NCBI RefSeq assembly: GCF_012275375.1
Contig: NZ_JAAZQJ010000001.1
Coordinates: 558,001 to 622,000 of the forward strand
Length of the DNA: 64,000 bases
Direction: 5' to 3'
Source: Dyella sp. SG609
Lineage (GTDB): Bacteria; Pseudomonadota; Gammaproteobacteria; Xanthomonadales; Rhodanobacteraceae
Below the pieces are notes generated by a model. It searched no databases, was not told the origin of the DNA, and saw nothing but the letters and a program-made list of their open reading frames with translations. A program made the translations under genes and the position numbers. Within the stretch, counting starts at the first letter, position 1. Each line of letters opens with the position of its first letter. Shown piece after piece: positions 41,238 to 53,593 of the stretch.

Positions 41238-43693
41238 GCGCGCAGGAGAAGGCTTGTTGCGGTTCGCATGCCAAGGAGCCGGAAGGGGTGGCCGCGGAGT
41301 CGGCAGCGGCGAGTTGCTGTCACGCCCCATCGTTGGCCCATGAAGATCATGCGCAGCACGATCACAGCCATCATGGCCACCCGCACGACCACCACGCGCA
41401 ACACGCCGTGAAAGATCCCGTCTGCGGCATGTCCGTCGATCCGCACACCGCCAGGCACCGCGCGGACTTCGAAGGCCACACCTACTACTTCTGCGCCGCG
41501 CGCTGCCGCGAAAAATTCCTCGCCGACCCGGCCAGCTATCTGGGCGAACGCCCCAAGCCGCCCGCCGCGCCGCCCGGCACCATCTACACCTGCCCGATGC
41601 ATCCGGAAGTGCAGCAGGTCGGCCCCGGCGATTGCCCCAAATGCGGCATGGCGCTGGAGCCGATGATGCCCAACCTGGACGAGGACGACGGCGGCGAACT
41701 GCGCCATCTGTCGCGCCGCTTCTGGACGCTGGTGGCGCTGACCCTGCCGGTGTTCCTGCTGGCGATGGGCCCGCACCTGTTCGGCTGGCATCTGCCGATG
41801 CCGTGGGATGGCGTGGCGGCGTGGGCCGAGGCGCTGCTATCCAGCGTGGTGGTGCTGTGGGGCGGTGCGTCGTTCTTCGCGCGCGGCTGGCGTTCGCTGC
41901 GGCCGTGGTCGCCGAACATGTACACGCTGATTGCGCTGGGCACCGGCGTGGCCTGGGCTTACAGCATGGTGGCGTTCTTCCTGCCGGGTGTTTTCCCCGA
42001 TGGTTTTCGCGATGCGCACGGCCGGGTCGGCGTGTATTTCGAATCCGCCGCGGTGATCGTCACCCTGGTCACGCTCGGCGATTTCCTCGAACTGCGCGCA
42101 CGCCGCCGCACCGGCGCCGCCTTGAAAGCCCTGCTCGGCCTGGCGCCGAAGACGGCGCGCCGCGTCAACGCCGACGGCAGCGAACACGACGTGGCACTGG
42201 AAGACGTACAGGCCGGCGACATGCTGCGCGTGCGGCCTGGCGAGAAGGTGCCGGTGGATGGGGTGGTGCTGGACGGCACCAGCCACGTCGACGAAGCCAT
42301 GCTGACCGGCGAACCGCTGCCGGTGGCCAAGCGCGCGGACGATCGCATCACCGGCGGCACCGTCAACCAGGACGGCGCGCTGACCATGCGTGCGGAAAAG
42401 GTCGGCGCCGACACCCTGTTGGCGCGCATCGTGGCCCTGGTGGCGCAGGCGCAGCGCAGCAAGGCGCCGCTGCAGCGCGTGGCCGACCGCGTCGCCGCGT
42501 GGTTCGTGCCGGCGGTGGTGGCGGTGGCCGTGCTGGCCTTCGCCGCCTGGGCCGTGTGGGGGCCGGAGCCGCGGCTGGCGCATGCGCTGATCGCGCTGGT
42601 GTCGGTGCTGATCATTGCCTGTCCGTGCGCGCTGGGCCTGGCCACGCCGATCTCGATCATGGTGGCCAGCGGGCGCGGCGCGCACGAAGGCGTGCTGTTC
42701 AAGGACGCGGCGGCGATCGAAAGGCTGCGCGACGTCGACACCCTGGTGTTGGACAAGACCGGCACGCTCACCGAGGGCAAGCCTGCGCTGCAGGATGTGG
42801 TGAGCACCGGCGCGCTGCCGTGGGATCAGCTGCTGGCCGTGGCCGCGGCGCTGGAACGCCCCAGCGAGCATCCGCTGGCGCGCGCGATCCTGGCCGGCGC
42901 CGCGGCGCGCGGCGTCAAGGTGCTGGAGGTGGACGCGTTCCGCACGCTTACCGGCGGCGGCGTGCGGGGCAGGGTGGCCGGGCGCGACGCGGCGCTGGGC
43001 AATGCGCGCCTGTTCGAAAGCTTGAGGATCGCCATCGGCGACGAAGCGCGGCAGCGCGCCGACGCCATGCGCAAGGACGGCGCGACGGTGATGTTCCTTG
43101 CCGTGGACGGCGCGCTCGCCGGCCTGCTGGCGGTGGCCGACCGGCTGAAGCCGAGCACGCCGCAGGCGATCGCGGCACTGCACGCCGCCGGCCTGCGCAT
43201 CGTGATGCTTACCGGCGACAACGCCGTCACCGCGCAGGCGGTGGCGAAGACGCTGGGCATCGACGCGGTGCACGCCGATGTCTCGCCGGCCGACAAGGCC
43301 GCGGTGGTCAACGCGCTGCGTGCCGAAGGAAGGCGCGTGGCGATGGCCGGCGACGGCATCAACGACGCGCCCGCCCTGGCCGCGGCGGATATCGGCATCG
43401 CCATGGGCGGCGGCACCGACGTGGCGATCGAGAGCGCGCAGCTGACCCTGGTGAAGGGCGAGCTGACCGCGATCCTGCGCGCGCGTGCGCTGTCGCAGGC
43501 GACGGTGGCGAATATCCGCCAGAACCTGTTCTTCGCCTTCGTCTACAACGCGCTGGGCGTGCCGCTGGCGGCGGGCGTGCTGTATCCGTGGCTGGGCCTG
43601 ACCCTGTCGCCGATGGTGGCGGCGCTGGCGATGAGCCTGTCGTCGGTGTCGGTGGTGGGCAATGCCCTGCGCCTGAGCCGGCAGCGCGCGTAG
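41234..43693 (+). CDS. copA: copper-translocating P-type ATPase (P1B-1) with YHS and heavy-metal-binding domains
   Basis: An 819-residue inner-membrane Cu(I) exporter. The N-terminus is rich in Cys and His ([13 protein letters not shown] at 42-54), then a YHS domain (61-100, [10 protein letters not shown] and [10 protein letters not shown]), then a Cys-rich module CPMHPEVQ...CPKCGM (120-138). The ATPase core has the actuator TGE (358-360), CPC in helix 6 (463-465), the phosphorylated Asp507 in [17 protein letters not shown] in helix 7 and MSLSS in helix 8, the P1B-1 copper set. It is translated in overlap with the MerR gene and is its natural target. Confidence 0.95.
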   Translation: MSAQEKACCGSHAKEPEGVAAESAAASCCHAPSLAHEDHAQHDHSHHGHPHDHHAQHAVKDPVCGMSVDPHTARHRADFEGHTYYFCAARCREKFLADPASYLGERPKPPAAPPGTIYTCPMHPEVQQVGPGDCPKCGMALEPMMPNLDEDDGGELRHLSRRFWTLVALTLPVFLLAMGPHLFGWHLPMPWDGVAAWAEALLSSVVVLWGGASFFARGWRSLRPWSPNMYTLIALGTGVAWAYSMVAFFLPGVFPDGFRDAHGRVGVYFESAAVIVTLVTLGDFLELRARRRTGAALKALLGLAPKTARRVNADGSEHDVALEDVQAGDMLRVRPGEKVPVDGVVLDGTSHVDEAMLTGEPLPVAKRADDRITGGTVNQDGALTMRAEKVGADTLLARIVALVAQAQRSKAPLQRVADRVAAWFVPAVVAVAVLAFAAWAVWGPEPRLAHALIALVSVLIIACPCALGLATPISIMVASGRGAHEGVLFKDAAAIERLRDVDTLVLDKTGTLTEGKPALQDVVSTGALPWDQLLAVAAALERPSEHPLARAILAGAAARGVKVLEVDAFRTLTGGGVRGRVAGRDAALGNARLFESLRIAIGDEARQRADAMRKDGATVMFLAVDGALAGLLAVADRLKPSTPQAIAALHAAGLRIVMLTGDNAVTAQAVAKTLGIDAVHADVSPADKAAVVNALRAEGRRVAMAGDGINDAPALAAADIGIAMGGGTDVAIESAQLTLVKGELTAILRARALSQATVANIRQNLFFAFVYNALGVPLAAGVLYPWLGLTLSPMVAALAMSLSSVSVVGNALRLSRQRA

Positions 43694-43714
43694 CCAGCAC
43701 CCGGCGTAGCCCGC

Positions 43715-43881
43715 GTAGGTTGGGGTGAGCCGTAGGCGACTGCGAAGGCAGGATGCCGTAGCGAACATCCGCGTAGCGGATGGCCCGAAGGGCTGGCTGC
43801 TGATGCAGCCAGTAACCCCAACATCCCTGCCTTCAAGCGTGCGGCATCGTTGGGGTTCGCCTGTGGCTCACCCCAACCTAC
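43715..43881. repeat. family B element, long form (167 bp), copy 3
   Basis: Starts GTAGGTTGGGGTGAGCCGTA, contains GACTGCGAAGGCAGGATGCC, CATCCGCGTAGCGGATG and GGCCCGAAGGGCTGGCTGCT, and ends TGTGGCTCACCCCAACCTAC. It is almost identical to copy 4 at 47697. It separates the convergent copper ATPase and FNR-type genes, and its right end supplies the TAG stop of the latter. Confidence 0.9.
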
Positions 43882-44600
43882 GTGGCCACGCGGCGCAGTC
43901 CATCCAGATGCAGCAGTTCCACGCCGCTGCGCGTCACCCGCAGCAGCCCCGCATCGCGGAATCGCGCCAGCAGGCGGCTGACCGTTTCGGTGGCCAGGCG
44001 CAGGTGGTTGCCGATGTCGGCGCGCGACATCGGCAGCGGCAGCAGGGCGCCGGTGTCGCCCAGTGCTCTGCGGCGTTCGTGCAGGTCGACCAGGAAGGCC
44101 GCCATGCGCTCGTCGGCCGAACCGCCGGCGGCGTCCAGGTGCTGGCGATGGATCAGGCGGCTCATCGCGCACAGCAGGTGCGCCTGCACTTGTGGCTGGC
44201 GGGTGGCGAGATCGCGCAGCGCGGCGAACGGAAAGCGGCAGCATTGGGTGCGCCCCAGCGCGACCGCGGCGCTGTCGTGCTGGCCCTGCCAGATGGCGTC
44301 CAGCCCGAACAGCTCGCCGGGAAGGTGAAACGCCAGCACGCGCTCGCGGCCGGCGCGGTCCACCGACACCGTCTTGGCCATGCCCGATTGCACCGCGTAC
44401 ACCGCATGGAAGGGCGTGAGCGGGCGGTACAGATATTCGCCGTCGCGCAGCAGGCCGACGCGCTCGGCGATGCAGCGCAGGCCATGCAGCTCCGGCCGGC
44501 CGTAGCCGGCGGCCTGGCAGGCCGGGAGATGGGCGCAGCCGGTGCAGCGGGTAGGGGCGGCTGCGGCCGGCGGCGTCTGGATGGCAAAGGCGACAGACAT
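43878..44600 (-). CDS. Crp/Fnr-family regulator with FNR-type cysteines
   Basis: A 240-residue regulator. Cys19, Cys22 and Cys28 (RCTGCAHLPAC) with Cys120 or Cys121 match the four cysteines that bind the oxygen-sensitive 4Fe-4S cluster in FNR/ANR. The cyclic-nucleotide-type beta roll (about 45-130) has PGELFGLDAIW. The HTH (about 189-218, MSRADIGNHLRLATETVSRL) has the ETVSR recognition helix typical of FNR proteins that bind TTGAT-N4-ATCAA. It probably senses oxygen. Its stop codon lies in the family B repeat. Confidence 0.9.
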   Translation of the reverse strand: MSVAFAIQTPPAAAAPTRCTGCAHLPACQAAGYGRPELHGLRCIAERVGLLRDGEYLYRPLTPFHAVYAVQSGMAKTVSVDRAGRERVLAFHLPGELFGLDAIWQGQHDSAAVALGRTQCCRFPFAALRDLATRQPQVQAHLLCAMSRLIHRQHLDAAGGSADERMAAFLVDLHERRRALGDTGALLPLPMSRADIGNHLRLATETVSRLLARFRDAGLLRVTRSGVELLHLDGLRRVAT

Positions 44601-44831
44601 GGCGGCGGCTCCCTCGTTGCGCGACGCCGTTCATGATGAGCCGGCGGTGCCGCGGCGCCATGCCCGTGTGCGCTTATGCCGCGCGGCTTTGCGCCGCGGC
44701 CGTGGTCAGGAGGACACCGGAACGGGAGCGGCGGGTCATGAAGCCGCCAGCCGGCTGAAGTATCCTTGCGAGCCATCTGCCGCGATCCCAGGCGTGGCGC
44801 CCGTCTCCTGCCATCCGCAATCGGTTCCCCC

Positions 44832-46091
<1,260 letters not shown>

Positions 46092-46104
46092 AGCGCGGGA
46101 GCGG

Positions 46105-46797
46105 ATGCCCTTGCACGATCGTCCGCACGCCGAAGACACCATCCTCGAGGTCTGGCACGGCAACGCCGTGCCATGGACCGATGCCGTGCGCGAGCGGCGT
46201 ATCGAAAGCCGCCGGCTGGTGACCGACCGCGCCATCGTCGACGCCGTGCTGTCGCGTCGGCCGCGCAGCGCGATCGATCTGGGCTGCGGCGAAGGCTGGC
46301 TGGCCCGTGCGCTGGCGGAGCATGGCGTCGACGTGCTGGGCGTGGATGCGGTGCCCGCGTTGATCGACGCCGCACGGGCGCAGGGCGGCGGACGGTTCGA
46401 AGCCATGAGCTACGCGCAGATCGCCGCCGGCGAGCTGCATGGGAAAGCCGACGTGGCGATCTGCAATTTCTCCCTGCTCGGCAAGGAGTCGACCGAGGCC
46501 GTGCTGGCCGCGGTGCCGCGGCTGCTCGAACCGGGCGGCGCGCTGCTGGTGCAGACGCTGCACCCGGTGGTTGCCTGCGGCGAGCTGCCGTATCGCGACG
46601 GCTGGCGCGAAGGCTCGTGGGCCGGCTGCGGCGAGGGCTTCGGCCAGGCCGCACCCTGGTATTTCCGCACGCTCGGCGGCTGGGTCGATACGTTCCTGGC
46701 CTGCGGCCTGCGCGTGGCGCGCATCGAGGAACCGCTGCATCCGCACAGCGGGCGGCCGGCGTCGATCATCTTCGCGCTCGAAGCTGCCACGTCCTGA
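46105..46797 (+). CDS. class I SAM-dependent methyltransferase
   Basis: A 230-residue methyltransferase. The SAM motif is AIDLGCGEGWLARALAEHG (about 56-74), with VLGVDAVPALID as motif II and AICNFSLLGKES and LVQTLHPVV further on. GGGAGCGG precedes the ATG 13 bases after ispG, so both are probably co-transcribed. The substrate is unknown. Confidence 0.88.
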   Translation: MPLHDRPHAEDTILEVWHGNAVPWTDAVRERRIESRRLVTDRAIVDAVLSRRPRSAIDLGCGEGWLARALAEHGVDVLGVDAVPALIDAARAQGGGRFEAMSYAQIAAGELHGKADVAICNFSLLGKESTEAVLAAVPRLLEPGGALLVQTLHPVVACGELPYRDGWREGSWAGCGEGFGQAAPWYFRTLGGWVDTFLACGLRVARIEEPLHPHSGRPASIIFALEAATS

Positions 46798-46883
46798 CGC
46801 ACGTTGCTTCGCCGGCGATTGGCGGTAAGCTCGCGGCTATCGTTCCCGGGACGGAGTTTCCCGGGGCGGCAAGGGGAAGTCGG

Positions 46884-47690
46884 ATGAGACTGAAGCCTCA
46901 AGTACGCACCGTGCTGGCGTACGTGATCGTGTCCAGCCTGTGGATCTGGTTGTCCAACCGCGTCTTGCGCCTGCTGGTGGAAGACCCCGACACGCTCAGC
47001 CTGATGCAGAGCCTGAAGGGCACGCTGTTCGTCATCGTCACCGGTGCCTTGCTCTACGTGCTGATCGACCGCGACCTGCGCGGCATGACACGCGCCAATC
47101 GCCTGCTGCTCAAGGGCAACGAACAGGCCCTGCGCGCGCTGGTCCATGCCATGGACATCCGCCACAAGGAAACCAGCGACCACTCCGACCGCGTCATGCG
47201 CATGACCGTGGCGCTGGCCCGCCTGGCCGGACTGCGTGGCGAGGAGCTGCGCAAGGCGCGCTTCGGCGCGCTGCTGCACGATATCGGCAAGCTGGCGCTG
47301 CCGGACGCGATCCTGATCAAGCCCGGCCCGCTGAGCGAGGAAGAGATCGCGGTGATGCGCACCCATCCGCAGGTGGGCTACGAGCTGCTGCAGCAGGTGG
47401 ATTTCCTGCGCGATGCCGCGGAGATTCCGTACAACCACCACGAGCGCTGGGACGGCGGCGGCTATCCGCGCGGCCTGCGCGGCGAGGCGATTCCGCTGGT
47501 GGCGCGGGTGTTCAGCGTGGTGGATGTGTGGGATGCGCTGAGTTTTCCGCGGGTGTACAAGCCGGCGTGGCCGGAGGACGAAGTGATCGCGTATCTGCGC
47601 AAGATCGCAGGGAGTCAGCTGGATCCGGCGGTGGTGGAGTTGTTTCTCGCGAACTACGAGAGCATCAAGCGGGTAGGGCTGGAAGATTGA
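46884..47690 (+). CDS. membrane-bound HD-GYP domain protein, candidate c-di-GMP phosphodiesterase
   Basis: A 268-residue protein with two transmembrane helices (about 9-28 and 46-62) and a cytoplasmic HD-GYP domain. The metal residues are present: HD 132-133 in LLHDIGK, the HH pair 185-186 in YNHHERWDGGGYP and GYP 193-195; DHSDRVMR lies upstream. Members hydrolyse cyclic di-GMP. Only a short periplasmic loop between helices is left for sensing. AAGGGGAAG precedes the start. The 3' end is G/T-rich in wobble bases and a family B repeat follows. Confidence 0.92.
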   Translation: MRLKPQVRTVLAYVIVSSLWIWLSNRVLRLLVEDPDTLSLMQSLKGTLFVIVTGALLYVLIDRDLRGMTRANRLLLKGNEQALRALVHAMDIRHKETSDHSDRVMRMTVALARLAGLRGEELRKARFGALLHDIGKLALPDAILIKPGPLSEEEIAVMRTHPQVGYELLQQVDFLRDAAEIPYNHHERWDGGGYPRGLRGEAIPLVARVFSVVDVWDALSFPRVYKPAWPEDEVIAYLRKIAGSQLDPAVVELFLANYESIKRVGLED

Positions 47691-47696
47691 GCCGGC

Positions 47697-47863
47697 GTAG
47701 GTTGGGGTGAGCCACAGGCGACTGCGAAGGCAGGATGCCGTAGCGAACATCCGCGTAGCGGATGGCCCGAAGGGCTGGCTGCTGATGCAGCCAGTAACCC
47801 CAACATCGTTGCCTCCAGGCGCCCCGCACCGTTGGGGTTCGCCTGTGGCTCACCCCAACCTAC
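47697..47863. repeat. family B element, long form (167 bp), copy 4
   Basis: Same length and almost the same bases as the 43715 copy, including GACTGCGAAGGCAGGATGCC and GGCCCGAAGGGCTGGCTGCT. It lies 6 bases after the HD-GYP stop and 4 bases before the GlxA-type stop, again between convergent genes. Confidence 0.9.
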
Positions 47864-47866
47864 GCA

Positions 47867-48829
47867 TTACGCTGCTTTGCCTGCGTTGAAAGTCCGCCGG
47901 TAATTCGCCGGCGAGGTGCGGAACGCGCGCTGGAAATGCTGCCGCAGCGTCACCGGCGAACCCAGCCCCACCGCGCTGGCGATGCGATCCAGCGGCAGTG
48001 CGGTCGTCTCCAGCAGGCGCTGCGCTTCGCTGAGCCTTTGCGCCATCAGCCAGTCGCCGAAGCTGCTGCCGGTGAGCTGGCGGAAATGCCGGGTGAAGCT
48101 GCGCCGGCTCATCGCCGCACGCTCGGCGATCTCGTCGAGGTTATGCGGCTGCTGCAGCTTGCGGCGGATTTCATCCAGCAGCCTGACCATGCGTTCGTCG
48201 CCGGCCATGCTCGGCACCGGCTGCTCGATGAACTGCGCCTGCCCGCCGTGGCGGAACGGCGACACCACCATGCGCCGCGCGATGCGGTTGGCGCTCTCGC
48301 TGCCCAATAGCTGGCGCACCAGGTGCAGGCAGCAGTCGATGCCGGCGGCGGCGCCGGCGGAGGTGACCACCTGGCCGGCGTCCACGTAGAGCACGTCCGG
48401 GTCGACTTCGGTGGCGGGGAAGCGCTCGGCCAGCTCGCCGGTGGCGACCCAGTGCGTGGTGGCGCGCCGGCCATCCAGCAGGCCGGCATGGCCGAGCACG
48501 AAGGCGCCCATGCACAGGCCGACGATGCGCTTGCCGCGCGCGGCGGCGCGGCGCAGCGCTTCCAGCAGGGCTTCCGGCGGGCGCTCCTCCGCGCTGCGCC
48601 ACGAGGGCACGATCACGATGTCCGCGTTGCGCAATTCCTCCAGCCCGTAGTCGGTGGCGATCAGGAAGCCCGAGGCGCTGCGCACGCGCTTGCCCTCGGC
48701 CGAGCACACGCGCAGGCGGAACGGCGATTGCTCGTCGCGCAGCACCGCGGCGAACACGCCGCAGGGCACCGAAAGATGGAAGGGCAGGATGTCGTTGAAC
48801 GCCACGACGGCGATGCGGATCTTGCGCAT
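47867..48829 (-). CDS. GlxA-family AraC-type regulator with DJ-1/PfpI domain
   Basis: A 320-residue regulator. Residues 1-185 form a DJ-1/PfpI-like domain (IAVVAFNDILPFHLSVP; IVGLCMGAFVLGHAGLL with the nucleophile-elbow cysteine; CLHLVRQLLG). The C-terminal AraC domain (about 215-310) has two HTH units with NLDEIAERAAMSRRSFTRHF and RIASAVGLGSPVTLRQHFQR. Relatives control amine, carnitine or hydrolase genes. It is divergent from the isochorismatase-like gene, 111 bases apart, which is therefore its likely target. Confidence 0.92.
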   Translation of the reverse strand: MRKIRIAVVAFNDILPFHLSVPCGVFAAVLRDEQSPFRLRVCSAEGKRVRSASGFLIATDYGLEELRNADIVIVPSWRSAEERPPEALLEALRRAAARGKRIVGLCMGAFVLGHAGLLDGRRATTHWVATGELAERFPATEVDPDVLYVDAGQVVTSAGAAAGIDCCLHLVRQLLGSESANRIARRMVVSPFRHGGQAQFIEQPVPSMAGDERMVRLLDEIRRKLQQPHNLDEIAERAAMSRRSFTRHFRQLTGSSFGDWLMAQRLSEAQRLLETTALPLDRIASAVGLGSPVTLRQHFQRAFRTSPANYRRTFNAGKAA

Positions 48830-48940
48830 GGGGAATTCCGATTGGCCCGATCACATCGATCATTGTCCTTCAGGCCACTCCCGCGCAAGTGGCCCGGAGC
48901 GCAGCATGTGCACACCTTTTCCACTCCAAGGAGCCGCGCC

Positions 48941-49585
48941 ATGACTGCCACCCAACCCCGCCGCGCGCTGATCGTCGTCGACGTGCAGAACGAATATTTC
49001 GACGGCAACCTGCAGATCGAATACCCGCCGGTGTCCGACAGCCTGCCGAAGATCGTCCGCGCTATGGACGCCGCCACCGCCGCCGGCATTCCGGTGGTGG
49101 TGATCCGCCAGGATTCGCCCGCCGGTGCGCCGGCCTTCGCCGAAGGCAGCCACGGTTGGCAACTGCATGCGGAAGTGGAGCGCCGCCGGCGCGACGTGCT
49201 GTTCGGCAAGCCGCTGCCGAGCGCCTTCTCTGAGACGGGCCTGGGCGAGTGGCTGCAGGCGCGGGGCATCGATACGCTCACCGTGGTGGGCTATATGACC
49301 CACAACTGCAACGACACCACCATCAAGCATGCCTTCGATCGCGGCATCGAAGTGGAATTCCTGCACGATGCCTCGGGTGCGGTGTCGTATGCCAACCGTG
49401 CTGGCTATGCGACGGCCGAGGAAATCCATCGCGTGTTCGCGGTGGTGGAGCAGTCGCGCTTCGCGGCGGTGCTGAGCGTTGAGGAGTGGGAGCATTGCCT
49501 GGCCACCGGCGAAGCGCCGGTGCGCGAGAACATCCTGGACTCGTACGCGAATGCGCGGAAGCTGCGCGAGGCAAAGGCGGCGTAA
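48941..49585 (+). CDS. isochorismatase-like cysteine hydrolase
   Basis: A 214-residue hydrolase with a full catalytic triad: Asp14 in VVDVQNEYF, Lys90 in FGKPLPSAF and Cys123 in GYMTHNCNDTT. The fold and length fit amidases such as nicotinamidase-like or carbamoylase-like enzymes rather than true isochorismatase. AAGGAGCC precedes the ATG. It is paired divergently with the GlxA-type regulator. A family C repeat follows. Confidence 0.88.
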   Translation: MTATQPRRALIVVDVQNEYFDGNLQIEYPPVSDSLPKIVRAMDAATAAGIPVVVIRQDSPAGAPAFAEGSHGWQLHAEVERRRRDVLFGKPLPSAFSETGLGEWLQARGIDTLTVVGYMTHNCNDTTIKHAFDRGIEVEFLHDASGAVSYANRAGYATAEEIHRVFAVVEQSRFAAVLSVEEWEHCLATGEAPVRENILDSYANARKLREAKAA

Positions 49586-49594
49586 CGCGCTTGC

Positions 49595-49743
49595 TCCCTC
49601 TCCCCTCCGGGGAGAGGGCCGGGGTGAGGGGCCGGGCGGAGCGTAGAAGCGAGAGCGGACAACGAGCCACGCCCTGTCGATCTTCCGCCGCGAGCACCCA
49701 CCCCTCATCTGCCTGCCGGCATCTTCTCCCCGGAGGGGAGAAG
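49595..49743. repeat. family C repeat, copy 3
   Basis: CCCTCTCCCCTCCGGGGAGA at the left and CTTCTCCCCGGAGGGGAGAA at the right, with GGCCGGGGTGAGGGGCCGGG between. It lies between the convergent isochorismatase-like and aat genes. Confidence 0.82.
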
Positions 49744-49751
49744 CGATTCAC

Positions 49752-50492
49752 TTAGCTTCCTTTGCGCAACCCCGCCATCGTCTCTTCCACCAACGGCGTG
49801 AATTCCTTCCAGCTCCCGGGCTGCCCCGGCAATTTCACCAGCTGCCTTACCGTCTTCAGGAACGTGTCGCGCGGATACTCCACCGCCCCAAGACTCAACA
49901 GATGGTTGTTCGTCACCTGCGCATCGATCAACGGATAATCCCACCGATGCAGCAAGCGCCCCAGCGCCAGCAAGGCCAGCTTCGACCCACCGCTCTCGCG
50001 GCTGAACATCGACTCCCCGCAGAACAAGCGCCCCACGGTCACGCCGTAGATACCGCCGACCAGCCGCTCGCCTTCCCACACTTCCACGCTGTGCGCATGC
50101 CCCATCTCGTGCAACTGTGTGTACGCCTCCGCCATCGCCGGCACGATCCACGTGCCCAGCTGCCCGGAACGCGGCGCGGCGCAGGCTTCGACGGTGGCGC
50201 GGAAGGCATGGTCCAGGGTGATGCGCCAGGGTTTGCGCCCGATCTGGCGGCGCAGGCTGCGGTTGGCCAGCAAGCGGTCGGTGTGGAACACGCAGCGCGG
50301 GTCCGGCGACCACCACAGGATCGGCTCGTCCTCGTTGTACCAGGGGAAGATGCCGCCCGCGTACGCGGCCAGCAGCCGGCGCGGCGTGAGATCGCCGCCG
50401 AAGGCGAGCAAGCCATTGGGGTCGGCCATGGCGCGGCCGGGATCGGGAAACTGCTCGGGATGGGCGGCGTCGAGCAGGGGCAGGCGGATCAT
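49752..50492 (-). CDS. aat: leucyl/phenylalanyl-tRNA-protein transferase
   Basis: A 246-residue N-degron enzyme that adds Leu or Phe to proteins with N-terminal Arg or Lys so that ClpS/ClpAP degrade them. Family blocks are all present: FPDPGRAMADPNGLLAFGGD, LLAAYAGGIFPWYNEDEPIL, WWSPDPRCVF, GTWIVPAMAEAY, HSVEVWEGERLVGGIYG and the GESMFSRESGGSKLAL block. It lies 2 bases downstream of the GNAT/FemAB-like gene and is the last gene of a leftward run from trxB. Confidence 0.95.
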   Translation of the reverse strand: MIRLPLLDAAHPEQFPDPGRAMADPNGLLAFGGDLTPRRLLAAYAGGIFPWYNEDEPILWWSPDPRCVFHTDRLLANRSLRRQIGRKPWRITLDHAFRATVEACAAPRSGQLGTWIVPAMAEAYTQLHEMGHAHSVEVWEGERLVGGIYGVTVGRLFCGESMFSRESGGSKLALLALGRLLHRWDYPLIDAQVTNNHLLSLGAVEYPRDTFLKTVRQLVKLPGQPGSWKEFTPLVEETMAGLRKGS

Positions 50493-50494
50493 GG

Positions 50495-51682
50495 TCAGGC
50501 GTCGCGGTGGGCGTACGGGCTGTGTTCGAGCAGGTCGGCGGCGTAAGCGTCGACTGCTTCGGCCTCGCGCGCAAGCGCGGCGTGCACGGCCTTGCGGAAG
50601 CTGCCGTCGGCCAGGTAATGGCGCGAATGCGTGCGCACCGGCAGGAAGCCGCGCGCCAGTTTGTGCTCGCCCTGGGCGCCGGGTTCGAAGCGCTGCAGGC
50701 CGGCGCGGATGGCGTGCTCGATGCCCTGGTAGTAGCACAGCTCGAAATGCAGCCCCGGCACCTCGACGCGGCTGCCCCAGTAGCGGCCGTACAGCGCTTC
50801 GCCGCTTTGCAGGAACAGCGCCATCGCGGCCATGCGCTCACCCTCCCAGGCTAGCGCCAGATGCGTGGCGGCGCCGAGTTCGCCTTCGCCCAGGGCACGG
50901 AAGAAATCGCGCGTCAGTGCGGCGTGGTTGCCCTTGGCGTCGAAGGTGCCCTCGTACAGGCGGTGCGCCTGCCGCCATTCGTCCGCGCTCAGGCTGTCGC
51001 CGCGGCGCACTTCCAGCCGCAGGCCGGCGCGCGCCACCTGGGCGCGCTCCTGGCGGATGTTTTTCCGTTTCTTGTGATTGAGCGCGGCGAGGAAATCGTC
51101 GAAGCCGCCATAGCCACGATTGGGCCAGTGGAACTGCACGTCCGAACGTGCCAGCCACTGGTCGTCGAAGGCGGGCAGGTCGTCCGGCGCCAGGAAGTTG
51201 GCGTGGATGGACGACAGGCCATGCGCATCGGCCAGCTGGCGCATCGCCCGCACCAGGGTTTCGCGCCGCTGCGGTGCTTGCGGGCCATCGCCGGCCAGCA
51301 AGCGCGGCCCAGGCACGGGCGAGTAGGGCACGGCGTTGAGCAGCTTGGGGTAGTAGTCGCCACCCGCGCGTTCCCACGCCGCGGCCCAGCTCCAGTCGAA
51401 CACGAACTCGCCGTGCGAATTGCCTTTCACGTAGAGCGGCGCCGCGGCGACCAGCCGTTCGTCCTCGTACAGGCCCAGGTGGTGCGCCTGCCAGCCCCAG
51501 TCCTCGCGGATGCAGCCGGTGCGCTCCAGCGCGGCGAGAAAGGCGTGTGAGAGGAAAGGATTGCCGTCGGTGCGCAGGGCATCCCACGCGGCGGCGGGCA
51601 GCTCTTCGATGCGCGGATGGAAACGGGCTTCGAGCATGCCGGACCGGTCGGCGGCCATCGGCGAGCGATGGCCGCGCGTCAT
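50495..51682 (-). CDS. GNAT/FemAB-like protein, DUF482 (peptidogalycan-type) family
   Basis: A 395-residue protein of the DUF482 family, with a GNAT/FemAB double fold. Blocks include LEARFHPRIEELPAAAWDAL, NPFLSHAFLAALERTG, YSPVPGPRLL, NHKKRKNIRQERAQV, LYEGTFDAKGNH and GLQRFEPGAQGEHKLARGF. The ATG at 51682 follows the upstream stop directly; an ATG at 51637 begins at the conserved MLEARF and may be the true start. The acyl donor and acceptor are unknown. It lies between the DsbA-like and aat genes in a tight run. Confidence 0.85.
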   Translation of the reverse strand: MTRGHRSPMAADRSGMLEARFHPRIEELPAAAWDALRTDGNPFLSHAFLAALERTGCIREDWGWQAHHLGLYEDERLVAAAPLYVKGNSHGEFVFDWSWAAAWERAGGDYYPKLLNAVPYSPVPGPRLLAGDGPQAPQRRETLVRAMRQLADAHGLSSIHANFLAPDDLPAFDDQWLARSDVQFHWPNRGYGGFDDFLAALNHKKRKNIRQERAQVARAGLRLEVRRGDSLSADEWRQAHRLYEGTFDAKGNHAALTRDFFRALGEGELGAATHLALAWEGERMAAMALFLQSGEALYGRYWGSRVEVPGLHFELCYYQGIEHAIRAGLQRFEPGAQGEHKLARGFLPVRTHSRHYLADGSFRKAVHAALAREAEAVDAYAADLLEHSPYAHRDA

Positions 51683-52341
51683 TCAGTGCACCGCCGGCAG
51701 GCGGGCCGCGATGCGTTCGACGAAGGCATCGGGACGGCCGTAGTCCTGGTGGTGCGGCAGCACGTGGCGCACGCCCTGGACGTCCAGCACCAGGGTGGGG
51801 AAACCCTGGCCGCCCACTTCGCCGAGCAACTGGCGGCTGGCGGTGACGTGTTCGATCGTCTCGGCGCCGCTTGCGCTGGCGAAGGCCTCGGCGAACCGCG
51901 CGGCATCCAGGCCGATCTCTTCCGCCAGTTCGGCCAGCACGTCGGCTTCCACCACGCGCAGGCCGCGCTGGTAGTGCGCATGCTGGATCGCCACCAGCAT
52001 CGGATAGCCGGCCTGCGGATGGAGCCGTTCGGCCGCCAGCACCGCCGCGATCGGCGGCAGCGAATACAGCACCGTGCCTTGCTCGGCCAGCAGGCCTTCG
52101 GTGTAGGCGTCGCCGAACGGCTGGCCGCTGATCTCCTCGATGCGCTCGTCGGCGCGCACGATGTGCTCGGCCATCGCCGGGGTCAGTTCCTGCGGCTCGG
52201 CGAACAGCGCGCCGCCGTGCAGGCGCAGGGCCAGGCGGTCGCCGAGCATGGCGACCGCGGCGCTGACCAGCGGCTGGGCGCCATAGCACCAGCCGCACAG
52301 CGGGTCGTGGATGTAGTGCAGGGTGGCGTGGCTGGCGCTCA

Positions 52342-52342
<1 letters not shown>
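51683..52342 (-). CDS. DsbA-family thioredoxin-fold protein
   Basis: A 219-residue cytoplasmic protein (no signal) of the FrnE/DsbA-like type. The active site is Cys16 and Cys19 in DPLCGWCYG near the N-terminus, the helical insert fills about 60-170, and the cis-proline loop is GGQGFPTLVLD. It may act as a disulfide isomerase or a reductase fed by thioredoxin. The start overlaps the trxB stop (TGATG), which supports a shared redox role. Confidence 0.88.

Positions 52343-53593
<1,251 letters not shown>

Noticed and set aside
43715-43881. Family B repeats as short coding genes (they contain open frames with the peptide VANIRVADGPKGWLLMQPV)
   Set aside because: The same peptide appears only because the element is repeated; the frames have no ribosome site and lie wholly or largely inside the element.
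48941-49585. True isochorismatase for siderophore synthesis
   Set aside because: The triad fits the wider cysteine hydrolase superfamily, but no siderophore genes are near and the partner is a GlxA-type regulator.
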